Positions 1 to 12,800 of a DNA stretch of 64,000 bases are shown piece after piece. The first letter of the stretch is position 1; the number at the start of each line of letters is the position of its first letter. The stretch is from assembly GCA_025618425.1 (NCBI GenBank), contig CM046833.1, forward strand, positions 1,187,172-1,251,171, given 5' to 3'. The translations under genes were made by a program, and so were the position numbers. The stretch is from Heliocidaris tuberculata (lineage: Eukaryota > Echinodermata > Echinoidea > Camarodonta > Echinometridae). The notes beneath the pieces are model-generated. The model was given only the letters and a program-made list of their open reading frames with translations. It did no database searches and was not told the DNA's origin.

Positions 1-340
1 CCCCCCCCCAATGCACCAAGCAAATGGGAGAGTAGCCTGCAAGACACGTCACTTAACCGCCAACCTGTGCCCGACCGACCGCAACTCCAAAAACCCACAA
101 CACCCCCCCCCCCCCCAGAAAAAAAAAAAAAAAAAGTACATGTAGGTGAATACAATGTGCTCCATTCCGACACTATACCCTTGTCTCGTCTTGCCGAAGA
201 TGCCCACTATCAATGTGTGATTATTATGGCACTAAGGATGTACATTAGACCAATTGATCTGTTTCTTGAACTTTTCTGCTTTTTTAAAACCAACTTGATA
301 TCACATCAGGGTGGACTTCTCCTTTTGGGTTAGATCTAGG
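1..340. repeat. Fragment of a long-TIR foldback element
   Basis: Bases 12-60 and about 250-335 match the central and right parts of the complete foldback element at 8971-9618. Shared landmarks are the AAATGGGAGAG / ACGTCAC segment and the terminal TTTTAAAACCAACTTGAT...GGTGGACTT end. A C-run/A-run (104-135) and unrelated sequence lie between them. The left side is cut by the window edge. Confidence 0.6.
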
Positions 341-752
341 TAATGATGCCATGCTAAAAATTGCAAGAAATAATATTAGGTCTAAGGTCAGATCTAGATC
401 TAACTAGAGTCTACACCCCAACGGCAGCACCAATGTCCATGAACGCTGGAGCTCTAACTTACCGACTCTAGTCTAGGGCTAGAGTTCCATGTGTACCCCC
501 CACTAAAATTGAAAAGTAAAAAAATGTAGAGATGGTCTAGAATGATTTTTTCTTTTACATGTACTCTCATCTTAACCAAAGTAGCATTCAATTCATAAAA
601 TGCGTCTAGTTATATGTATTAAAAAAAAGAAGAAAGATCAGGATCCATTCTTTTAATTGTTGTTGAGCTCTGCCATGACTTCTTCTTTTCAAATCCAGAT
701 CCAGAGGCAGTAAGGAATATCGGTTGGTTTCATTATAACATCTAATGCCAAG
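341..752. other. 5' flank / 5' UTR region of GABPA
   Basis: No coding potential recognised. A pyrimidine tract followed by CAG at about 680-702 could be the acceptor of a leader exon that reaches the ATG at 753, which would put upstream leader exons and the promoter outside the window. This is inference; no TATA box or CpG-rich promoter is obvious. Confidence 0.3.
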
Positions 753-829
753 ATGAAGAGAGGTGACATGGAGAGTGATACAGACCCAGGCAAGGGCAAG
801 AACAAGAAGGCAAAGTTGGATTCAGCCAA
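753..829 (+). CDS. GABPA: GABPA coding exon 1
   Basis: Encodes residues 1-25, a lysine-rich start (MKRGDMESD ... KNKKAKLDS) unlike the acidic vertebrate N-terminus. It could act as a nuclear localisation signal (inference). Donor GTAAGA at 830; leaves phase 2. Confidence 0.8.
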
Positions 830-3800
830 GTAAGATGATCAAGATTATATTAGACTTAATTTTTAATTTTAGACTCTTTATCAATTTAATTTCCAGGAAT
901 AGACATAAACGTATAATATTTTCTACAATAATAATACTTTGGCAATGTATGAATCAAAACCACTGCTGGGAGATGACCCCAAATAAATATTTATCTCTGT
1001 ATTTAAAGGCTCGCCTCTTTGGTTGTTTAAAAAAAAACAATCAGACAATGAAATTCAGAAACATATACATGTAAGTACACTTAAGAAGTAAAAGTGTAGC
1101 CAAACAATGCTATAATATAAAATGAGACTTAGTTTATGATTTATTTCTTATTCATTTTTTGTGTGTGTGTGCTTGTGTGTGTGTGTGTATGAGACACCTC
1201 TCAAATAGTGAAGTGTTGATCAATGCTATCCTTGGGTTTTTCTTCACCCTATCAGCAATGTTTTATATTTTGTCTAACCTGGCTTAAATTGTACATGTAA
1301 TTATGTATTATGATAATCATCCTCTTCAGATCTCTCTATATAGCCTGATAAACAGATTGGTTATTTTCTTCCCCCCACAATCATGCGATGATAACAAGAG
1401 CTAATGGAGTTTTAGAATATCAGACTATTATACAGTATGCTATTATTGTATGCTTGATTGCTTGAACATAGCATTTTTGCTGTCTATTGCTTTGTTAATT
1501 CAAATTTTTATAGATTGAGTTCTGGGAAAGGTGAAAAATAATTGTGAGCTTTCCCATTCCTTTTATTAACATCATAGAAGAACATCATAGAAGAGAAATG
1601 CCCCTTGAAAAGCAAATGCTCTTCAAATGCCCCTTGAAAAGTATTGCTCTTCAAATGCCCTCATATTCAAAATACATGTATGGCAAAAAATAGTTGAAGT
1701 GTTCTGGCTGAACATGCATGCCACATGTGTGTGCAGTCCCATATACCCATTTCCGTGTGCAGTACATGTGGTTTTGAAAGAGATTGGGTCAATCTCTTAT
1801 CATTTTGATGATTCCATAACCTTCCAGTATACACCTGTTCTTATGTAGGCATGATCAACCTTTTCCAGTTGCTTTGAAACAGTTTCTTTCACAATGACAT
1901 TGTAATCACATGAACAGAACTCAACTTGATATTTGATTTGTTTATAATTCAGCTTAGCCTCTCAGAATGTGATAACCCAAATGATGGATATTGCTCAACC
2001 TTTATCAACTCTCAAGAAGATGCTTGGACAGAGACTACAGTGCAAGCTGGATGAACATGAGATATACCTTCAAAACACTGCTACTGTAAGTATAGGGACC
2101 AGTACACACTACCTTGAGACAATCTACATTATATCTTTGGGGTTTAGGTGACTGCAATCTATAGTACTATTGAGTCACTGGAATACCATTGGGGGGGGGG
2201 GGGGGGGGATATGAGGGTCGATACAAGCCATATCTCGCCTCTGAAGGTTCTAATCAAAATTTAATTTTGGAAGGGTATTGGTAAGAGTTTAAGATTCATA
2301 CTGTGAAATTACTGTGAAGTCTGTTTTGACCAAGACTTAAAAAAAGAAATGGTTATGGTATCCAAATAATAATAATAATAATAATGTCCGTCATGTTGTG
2401 ACGCTCCTGGCGCTCCAACATTATTACACTGGTCACAGCTTGGCGGCCAAATATGTAGTGCTCTAGCATGTCAGGTATCCATTTACAGCTGGGTGGAGAG
2501 TGGCAAATGTGGATCAATGTCTTGCCAAAGGACGTTAGTGCCGGGCTGGGATTTGAACCCTCAACCATTTTTAGAGAGTCGAGTGAATGAACCACTTTAC
2601 CACGACACCTCCACTGTATACCCATGCATACATTCTTGAAAAAAACATTTATTTAGCGTAAAATACCAAATTGCATTAGAATGCTAGAGGTCAACAAGGT
2701 TGTATTCCTAAAATATGCATCTGATATATCCTGTAATGTTTTACAAATCATCCTAAAGTGGAATGGTGTGTGAAAACTCATTTCAAGCCTGCCATGCAAG
2801 TCTAATCAGTGGAAATGTGTCTTCTCCAAGAAATATACATCTGCTAGTTTATTGTTTCTATGCAAAAATCAGTAATTACCGGCATGAAGATGAAATGGGC
2901 ACTTGATATATAGATTTGCCAGAAGAATTTAAAGTAGAAAGTTCCTGAATTATTACGCAAGTCAGGGAGGAACAGCAGCCATGTGAATACTGTTAGCTAT
3001 CTTCATGATGATTTGGTAATGAAATTTGCAATTGTGAACTTTTAACCACACCCCCTTATATTGATGATTCATACATCTTTTGAATGGGAAATTGAGCTTT
3101 CAGTGCTAAAGCTTTTCTTTGGGATGCATTACAGTTTTATAATTCACATGTTTCCTTTATTTTTTTTCTACTTGACAGTTGGTGGAGGATAAGAGTTTGT
3201 TAGAGCAAGGCATCTCAGCAGAAGGAGTGGTTCAGTTCAGTGTTCAGGTCATTTCAAATCAGGGTAAGATTTGAGGTGTCATTACTGACAGGCAAATTGT
3301 ACAATAGATTTTTTTTTCACATTAAATATCGGACTTATGCTATTATTATCATCATTATTACATTTATCATCATCTTTGTCGCCCCCAGTATAATCATCAT
3401 CATCATCCTTGTTATCATCGCCATCATCATCTTTCCTCCTACCCTTTCTTACTTTTCATAAAATACTCTTTTCTGTCGAGATACATGTAAACTATAAAAA
3501 AAAAAAAAGTACAGGAAATTTGTCGAACTAAGTCATATTTCTGCTCCATGTTTGTAAATTTTATGTTTCAGTATTAAGGTTAAACTTTCTGCCATTTGTG
3601 TCAATTATTCAGGTATTAAAGCTAATGATTTTGATTTAATACTTTGTTCGACTCCTGCAGAGAATGACCTTGCCAACATGTAAACCCTGTCATCTTCTCT
3701 TTATTTCAGGTGTGAAACCTCGGTTGAATATAGTTGACATTGTGAAGCCCATCATTGAAACTGTAGAGGTTCCCATGGTTACAGAAGGTGAAAAATGTTA

Positions 3801-6800
3801 TTCATTATGTTTGATTCATAAAATTCCATGACTTCAAAGATTCTATACCCATTTCACATGTTAAGTATATGATATTTGTCAGTTTGTACCATAGAAAGAG
3901 CTAAAATTGTAGGAGACTGCATTTTTTCAGTTAAAGCCCTGGATAATGCAGTCTACAGATGAATGAAAAAAATAATCTGCTTAAATATCGTGGTCACTGC
4001 ATTTGAACAGAAATAGGCATGTGCTATTGCTGACTTGAATCTCCGCTCACTGATAAAAACATTACAAGTGCATATATGAGTTCTCAGTGTAGTAATGATA
4101 AAAGCCTATTTTTGAGTACTCACAGTGACGCTTCTTTATGAGATAGCAGATCTTAAAAATCACTGTGGATCTTTATCATGGAAAGTTTAGGCCCGCAGAA
4201 TATCAACATACTCACAAAAACTTGCTGAAAACTCATTACCCTGACAACTTGTGGGACGATGTTGCAGGTGGAGAACGTAGGAGATCTGGGCCCTCTTGCA
4301 TAAGAAGTTGCGATTAAACGCAACTCAAAAAATTAAACGCAACTCAATTTTCAACCAGTCAGGATCGCGTATTTGGGACTTGCGTTTAATTTTTTGAGTT
4401 GCGTTTAATCGCAACTTTTTATGCAAGAGGGCCCTGGACATAGTCCCAAAGTTTTTTTCCTTATACCTTTTGCTTATTACTTGCTTCAATAGCAATCTCT
4501 GATTTTCTTTCAGAATTATTTGGCAGATGCTATTTATGTCTATGTACAAATATGTGTTGGTTATTTTGCTGGATTCTGTGTATATATTTCAGATTACTAT
4601 AACCATACCTGCCAACTATTTCTATTTTGGTGGAATGATTCCTATTTTTGGCCTTCAGACTAATGTTATGAGCCCTAGATTCCTCTCCTTTTTTATGAAA
4701 ACTTCTGTGTGAAAGCATACAAGATACGCTGTATTCCTATTTTTTTTTTCCTATGGAGGTTGGTGGCTATGCCTAACTCCAGATAATCCTAATTTTTTTT
4801 TCAATTGTTGACTTACAAGTTCCTGTAGAAAACATTGAGGATGAGAGTCTTAAGCTCGTAGAGGGTGCTGTAGGGGAGGGAGACGAAGAACAAGTCACAC
4901 GATGGATCGTATGCAGTAACTACAGAGATGAACAGGATAGACTAAATATTCCATATGGTAAGCTAGCAGGTCTTGTGTTGTGCAGTGAAACCTGCATATA
5001 AAGATATCTTTGTATTTCCTAATTACAATGTAGTTTATCAAGTAACTTTACATCCAAGTATTTGAGTAATGATTTCATTTGAATATCTTATACCTGTATG
5101 AATAGTTACGTTCACAACTCTCGTAGTTTTATTCTTTTCTTAATTTAAACTATCGTGTGTGTGTATATAAAATGGGGTTTCAAGATGAGCTTTATTCATT
5201 TGATATGCATTCTTACACAGACTTTTCTTTTCACCAGGCGCGCCGGAAGCAGTTTGGGATTGAGGGGGGGGGGGGGGGGCAAACATTCAAGGGGGCTCAT
5301 CTTTCAAGGGCTCATACTCTTCTTTTATTTGAATGGAATAACATTTGCGATGTGATTCAATTCAGGTTTTATTTTTGTTTATTTTCTTTTTGGTTCTCCC
5401 TCCAATTTTACTCCTTTACTACTGATTTTTTTTTTTTTTTTTTTTTTTAATGGGGGGGGGGGCTTTTTTTTTTGGGGGGGGGGGGTGTGAAAATGCATTT
5501 TGCAACTCCCCCCCCCTCCCCACTTCCGGCGCCTATGCTTTTCACCCATTGACCACGGGAACCGGATGGTCCTTGTGTAAAGCCTATGGGAATAAGACAA
5601 TTCACTATTCAACGGGTTGAAATGTGCATTTAATTTGAAATATATTCTTGTACTTGTCCCTTCCCCGAGTTCATGGTTCTTACTGTAAAGAGAGCTTCAC
5701 CGTTATCCAACTGACAGGAGGAGCAGGCTTTTTTTCGCAAAGGTCCCGTCGCAGATCTTGTCAAAGGCTTTGATGAACCATTGTGCATCCGCTTCCATTT
5801 CCGACCTAGAACTTATACAGCCAGGTTTTCTTGTAGCACATCATCCTGAGGAGATTGAATGTTGAAGGCGGTCTCAGGCTCTCTGTAACTCTGTCCGCTT
5901 TGTGGCAGAAAAATAGCAGGTTTGATGCCGAATTAACTTCTTTATGAGGAGCATTTCTTTGGTACATCCTTTGAGACGTTTTTAGAAATTATACAATTTA
6001 GCAGGTTTGATGCCGAATTAACTTCTTTATGAGGAGCATTTCTTTGGTACATCCTTTGAGACGTTTTTAGAAATGACACAATTTGTCTGTCTTATACTCT
6101 GTCCGTGCTCTGTCACCATGTCATGTACTTCCTGGTAAGATTCATTTGTGGGATTCGGAACAAGTGTTTCCACTTTTGCTCCTTAATTCAGACTTAGAGC
6201 TATGGACCGAGGACCACACCTGACACTGGTTGATGTGGACTAAGGCCCGAATTCACGAAAGAGGTATCTTAAAACCATGGTGAACCTCTGCCGAGGACTA
6301 AAATAAGCGTAGATAAGTGTATTTAAGGGCATTACTATCCTCTCATGTCCTTTCGTGAATTCATGCCCTAGAGTTCAACTTCATGTTGGCTTGGATGTTA
6401 TTCCACTTATACCATTTTTACATTCAGATGAATACTCTATTGGATGCCACATTTGGATTGTTCTCTTGTGATTGGGATCTAGGGCTGTGGGTATAAAGGG
6501 ACATTGCATTTCATTAAGTGATTCCTTCTTACACGAGTCATTCGATAAATCAAGATTGTATGCAAAAATCTTGATATTGTATTGCTTAGCTGTTCCCACT
6601 GGTCCTTTTGTTATTCAGTTCCAGATCTGAGGACATTTTTAGCCTTTGATAAATGGTCATTTTTGAGTGAAATGAAAACCGAACATAATTATGTAGTGCC
6701 CTGTTTCCACTGTTCCGTTTTAATTCTGACCCAGATATGTTGAAATTTATTGCCCTTTTGTAGTGGCCATTTTTTTTTTTCATGAGACTTTGCCCTGTTT

Positions 6801-9800
6801 CCACTGTTCCCTTTTAATTCAGACCCGGAGCTCTGGACAGAAGACCATACCTTACACTGGTTGATATGGGCTGCAGGAGAGTTTGCTAATGAATCTCTTG
6901 ATCGGGTCAAAGATATCGTCATGACAGGCAGCGAGATGTGTTCTCTTAGTAAAGAGGAATTCTGTGAAAGGTTTCCAAAAGATTCTGCAGATCTGTTCTG
7001 GACCCATCTTGAACTCCTCAAGAGAAGTGAGTAACCCTTTTTTGTCATTCAGTTTTCTTGAAAAAATTCCACAAAATCAATCAATGTATACATGTATGTC
7101 CAAAAGTATTGAATCTGATTTGCATTGCCCCCCCCCCCCCAATAAAAATAGATTAATGAAAGTACATTTTTTTCTTCATACATGTTGTGAAATTGCAAAC
7201 AATAGACACTTCAGATATCAACAGATAATTGTTGTCACATGGTTATGCCTGCAGTCCCATAGAATAAAAAAAAGTCCTGAATATAGGCCAATCATAAGTT
7301 TACTGCATGTAAATATGAGGTACATGTACATTTTAAAAACAAGTCCCTCATTTAGAAATTGTTGATAACAATTAGTTTTGATAAGAGTATGTATGAGACA
7401 AATATCATACTTTGTGTTTATAAGATGCATAAAATGTAGAGTGCTTAACCCTTTGAACCCTAAAGGCCGCTTTCCCGGCTGCACCGAGAAAGCAAAATAT
7501 CCCGAAAGGCCGGTTTACCGGCCACAAATCATGTGACTTCTTTTCAGCTCGGCTTGAAAGTTTGCGTGACCCTGTTTTTGATCAGGTGATCGCCCGGGTC
7601 TTTTGATACTGCAAGCATAATTTTCTTCAATTTTGATCGAAGAAAAAGTGGAAAAATCCGGGGAAAATGGCAAGAAAAACATACACAGCCGATGAGGCTC
7701 GTGCAGTACTACTTGGAGATTCCGCTGAAGACATTGATGACTTAGAATATTGTCAGAGTAGTGATTTTGAGGATGAAATTGATACGGGAGATGAGGTTGC
7801 AGGGCTGCGTTGGTGGAATTAGCGGTACCTATGCACCTCTAGCCTGGTACAAGTGGGGTAGATCATAGTCACTGTGCCGATGGAGTATAAGTGGTCATCT
7901 TTAAAAAATTTTGACGTATTTTTGACATAAGTAAAATATGCGTTACTTATGAAATAATTTAGGGTATGGCTCACAAAATAAGCAAATATTTCAGGGTTCA
8001 GAGTGTTAATGTGGAGTGTTTAAAGGTAATATACAGTTTTGGTAAGCCCACATAAACTTTTCGTCAGATTTCTTTGATTTTAGATGATAAATAGCAAGAT
8101 ACAAGCATTACTGCTGCTGTGAACATTTTTGCTCCTCAATTGAAATATTAAACAATTGAGAGGTAAAAAAATAGTTAAGATACCGGGACAGAGATCTAAA
8201 CTCCTACAACATGTACACATGCGTAAAACCTTATGGGGGATTGTGTATATTACACACATGGGATCTCCATGCGAAGCACCAAGATTGCTGCTCGAGGAAC
8301 CGTTGGGGTCAAAGGGTCTTAGCATATAGCGCAGTTTAAAGCTGTTATTTAACATTCCTTACAGATATTGACACTAAAATTTACTGGAAATCATGAATGG
8401 AATACCAAATGATTTAACTTTTAATACAAAGAGAACAAAATAAGACTATACTTAACACATTTCTTTCCAATTTCCTTTCAGCTACCAAAACTGCACTTGA
8501 GCTATGGCTAGGTTATTCACCTCTCTTATTTGACCAAACCATTGTTTCAATTTGCAGGTGATCAGGGGAGCGTTTCATCAAGCGTTTTGTCAGTGATTTT
8601 TACTGACAAATTTGCTCTCAGCCAATCAGAGGCAAGGATTTCAGTAGCTTATAACAGTTGTCAGTAAAAATCTCTGACAAAACGCTTGATGAAACGCTCC
8701 CCAGGTAGTGGATTAGGATCATGCTAATGTGTGCAACTCATTTGAACCAACTCATCATTAGGGTTACTTCAATGGTATTATATTGATTTGTATTCATATG
8801 AATTCATACATGTAGTTAGCGTACTAATGTTATTTTTCTCCTTTTGTTTTTCTTCAGCTGTTCCCCAATGTGGAGCTACAGCAATGGCCGTTGGAGCTGA
8901 AGGTATGATCAGCGGGATATTTTTGTTTCCAAATATCTGAGAGGACCAGTTCGTATAAATCTCACTTGCTAAAGGGAAAGTCCACCCTGGTTATAAAAGA
9001 AGCAGAAAAAATTAAAGAAACAGATCAAGGAAAGTTTGAGCAAAATCTGATAAGCACGGGCGTAGACATGCATGATCATCCACTGTTAGTGGGGGGGGGG
9101 GGGATGATCTATTTATCATCCCCCCACTAACAATAGAAAGTGTGTTCGTATCTACGCCACTGCTGATAAGAAATAAGAAAGGTATGAAATTTTGAAGTCA
9201 TAATCAAAGACAAATTGGCAACTCCTTCACGTATCTTGCGAGCTCCTCTCCTATTCGCTCCGTACACAAAAAAATTATGAATTTTTCATTTTTTTATTTA
9301 TTTTTTTTTGATGAGGGAATAGTTTTGTATCATACATGTTTTATGTAAAAGCATAAGTGAAAAGATTATATCTAGGGTGCTTGTATGATGAAATATTTTC
9401 TTTACAGAAAATGGAAATTTATGATTTTATCAGTACAGGGCGAATGGGAGAGGAGCTTGTAAGATACGTCACTGATTATGTTTGATTGATTACAGCTTCA
9501 AGAATGCATAACTTTCTTATTTCTTATCGGATTTTGCTCAAACTTTGATTGATCTGTTTCCTTCATTTTTCTGCTTCTTTTAAAACCAACTTGATTATCC
9601 CGATGGACTTTCCCTTTAATAAAAACAACCAAAATGATTTTAGTAGAAAAACAGTGACCTGATGTTTGCCCGGCTGATATTAATTACGGCAGGATTTATA
9701 TCTTCCAACATAGAGGGATAGGATTGAGGTGTCAATTGTGTTCTAGGTTATTTTTGGTGTTAGGGTTCACTATTACAGTGGTCGGTCCACGTTGAAATTA

Positions 9801-12800
9801 AAGCTCATGTACAGTATTGGTAGCAAAAAGGAAATTGGAAAGCAACATGTTAAATATAGTCTCATGTTGTTCTCCTTGTATCAAAAGATGTCTGTAAGAG
9901 ATCATTTGGTATTCCATCTATGATTTCTGGTGAATTTCAGTGTAAATATCTGTAAGGAATGCTTGATCACTGCCATTATGCTAGGACCCTTCCACCCCGA
10001 CGGCTCCCCGCACAGCAATCTTGGGGCTTCGCATAGAGACAGCGTGTGTGCACTGTGTGTAGCTACTCATTGGTTTTACACGTGTGTTTACAGTGTATAG
10101 CACATGCTGCCTTTGTTGGGATTTTACGTGCCTGTCCCGGCACATAAATTAGTTTTTGCCTCTTATTTGTTTAATATTGAACTTTAGGAGGCAAAATCTT
10201 CACAGTGTCTTAGTATTGCTAGTATCTTGCTATTTATCAACAAAAATGGAAGAAATCTGACGAACAGTTTTTGAGGGCTTACCAAAACTTTACATGACCT
10301 TTAAGAGTTAATTTTGTGTAGGTTATTGACTGTTGGGCAGTTGTTGCCAGTCAGAATAGTGTAAGTTACAGATCTGCATTATTCTGTAGACATGTATTAT
10401 CCTAGGTCTACACGGTGATGTAGTCCTAGGTCAGATTAATGCAGGTTACGCTCAATGTCAAGTTAACAGGACTCCAAATTTAAGTTCTAAAAATATGATT
10501 AGGATAGTGTCATATTTATTTCAAGCAAAGCTTTAAAAATTGTGTAGGAATTCAGAAAGATGTCAATTTTTCTTGTTGATTCAAGTTTTTGTATGTTGTA
10601 TCTCCATTGATAGAATCAGTCACAGAGACAGAAAATGGCACACTCCCAGTCAAACCAGCATCAACATCAAAGCGCCCTCGTGCTGTATCAAGAAGTAGCA
10701 GCACAGAAGACAAATTCTCGCCTGGCAACAGAACAGGTAGGTTGTGTTTATTCAGGGTATATGACACATGCTTTGGAGACCATTGCTGTGCGGTCAATTC
10801 CCAACACGAACCAAATTCCTAAATTCAAACTTTAAAGGGAAGGTTGAGATCTGAGAAAGTTGAAAAGAAATTTGTTTTTTTTCTCATCCCTTTTATGTCA
10901 GTTCGGAAGAACATCAAAGTAGAAATAAGGAAAGGATTGCTCTTCAAGTGCCCTCACATTTGAAATATGAGGAGAAATAGCTGAAGTGTGTTCGAACATT
11001 CATGTCACATATTTGTGCAGTCCCATACACACATTTCTGTGTGCAGTGCATGCTTTTCAGCGAGATTGGGTCAGTTTCTTATCATTTTGATGATTCCAAG
11101 CCTCACAGTAGACACTAATTCTTATTTCGACACGATCAACCTTTCCCAATTGCTTAGAGATCGTTTCTAATACAATTTAATCGCATGACCAGGGCCCTCT
11201 TGCATAAAAAGTTGCGATTAAACGCAACTCGATTTTCACCCAATCAGGATCGCGTATTTGGGACTTGCGTTTAATTTTTTGAGTTGCGTTTAATCGCAAC
11301 TCTTTATGCAAGAGGGCCCAGAACTCAACTTCATCTTTAAATACCAAATAATGCACCTGACCTTCATCCTAACCCTAAACCTAAAACTCAGTTGCAATCG
11401 TAACCCCTTATTATTATCATTTTAACACAGGTAACAATGGACAGATTCAATTATGGCAGTTCCTATTAGAAATGTTGACGGACAAAGACGCGATGGATTG
11501 TATCTCATGGGTAGGAACAAATGGAGAATTTCGACTCAATGATCCAGAGCTGGTAGCTCAGAAGTGGGGTGAGAGGAAAAACAAACCATCCATGAACTAC
11601 GAGAAGCTGAGCAGAGCACTCCGGTGAGAAGAATATTTAAGAAAACAAAAATGTTTCTATATTCTCCTTTATCCTCTTTTATTTGTGGTCCAGCAATTAT
11701 TTATCCATTTATTTGTATAGTGGAACCTCATGATAACAAACTCCTTTGGACTGTAAAAGTACCTCGTTATACTGAAATTTTCTATATCAATGTCCCCAAA
11801 ACTAGAGAACACAAAGAACTAAGATTGGCGAAAGTAAATTGATAAAATGATGTGGCTGTACTAATAAGGTTGCAATATTCTGTATTGTTCTTTTTAAAAT
11901 AATTTCCTTTTGTGTCTACATGTACATTTGAGAAATTATGGATAATGACTGGAATATTCCAGGCCTCAAAATTACCTGAAGGCCACTCAACATTTCCTTT
12001 ATGCCCTTATACTTTCTTTAAAATGACTAAGTAAAATTACTGGGCCGGTATTCAATTAAAAACGCGCATTAAGTAAGTAAATTACTAAGTATTTAACTCG
12101 GCTAAGTAAAATGGCTTAACTCGTATTCAGATCACTTTAAGGTATTTTTCTTTAGTAGCCCGACTTTGAGGCAAAATACTTACTGATATCCATTGTGATG
12201 TCACATGTCCTGTCCAAAATCATGCGCAATAAATGCGTCACAGTAGATGCGCGCTTACATGGTTTGCTTGTGCGCAGCTTATACTACTGCGCGTATGTAT
12301 GAAAGCCACATACATGTACCTGCCAATCAAGTAATTGGTTTAAGTCTGCTAGGGAGCTGTCTTAGACCTAGGGTAAAATACTTAGCCAAAAGATTCAACT
12401 GAATACCAAAATTGCTTAAGTATTTTATCTCAGCCGAAAACTAAGTAAACTACTCATATTTCACTCTTAAGTATTGAATTGAATACGGGCCCTGATGCTT
12501 AGAACTTGCACGATCTTACTCTCACTTTTCATCACATAATATCAAAGAAAACTTTGTGAAGTACATTCAGAGGGATCTACCTTAACTAAACATGGGCTTT
12601 AGCTCTGCTTGTCCCCTTTCAGGTTTATCAAGAGATCAGCAAAGTAAGAATAAATGACAATAATTTGTCTTCCCCTACAGGTATTACTACGATGGAGACA
12701 TGATAGCCAAGGTCCATGGTCAGAGGTTCGTCTACAAGTTTGTTTGTGACCTTCGCAGTCTCATGGGCTACACTGCAGCAGAACTCCATAAACTTGTCAA

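Noticed and set aside
2530..2613. tRNA gene
   Set aside because: Boxes A and B are present but the cloverleaf is degenerate and the sequence continues into a SINE body with an (ATT)n tail.
2353..2625. 90-codon - strand ORF, also at 13730-13990
   Set aside because: Both lie in the tRNA-derived SINE, which has no coding capacity.
8482..8557. Possible alternative GABPA exon (AG acceptor, open frame, GT donor) between exons 6 and 7
   Set aside because: The sequence ACCAAAACTGCACTTGAGCT is the terminus of the TTAA-type MITE also present inverted at 9802-10300, and the exit phase does not match exon 7.
10589..10835. Two extra + strand frames over GABPA exon 8
   Set aside because: Out-of-frame or read-through versions of the true exon (10614-10736), which is fixed by phase and by the SPGNRTG motif.
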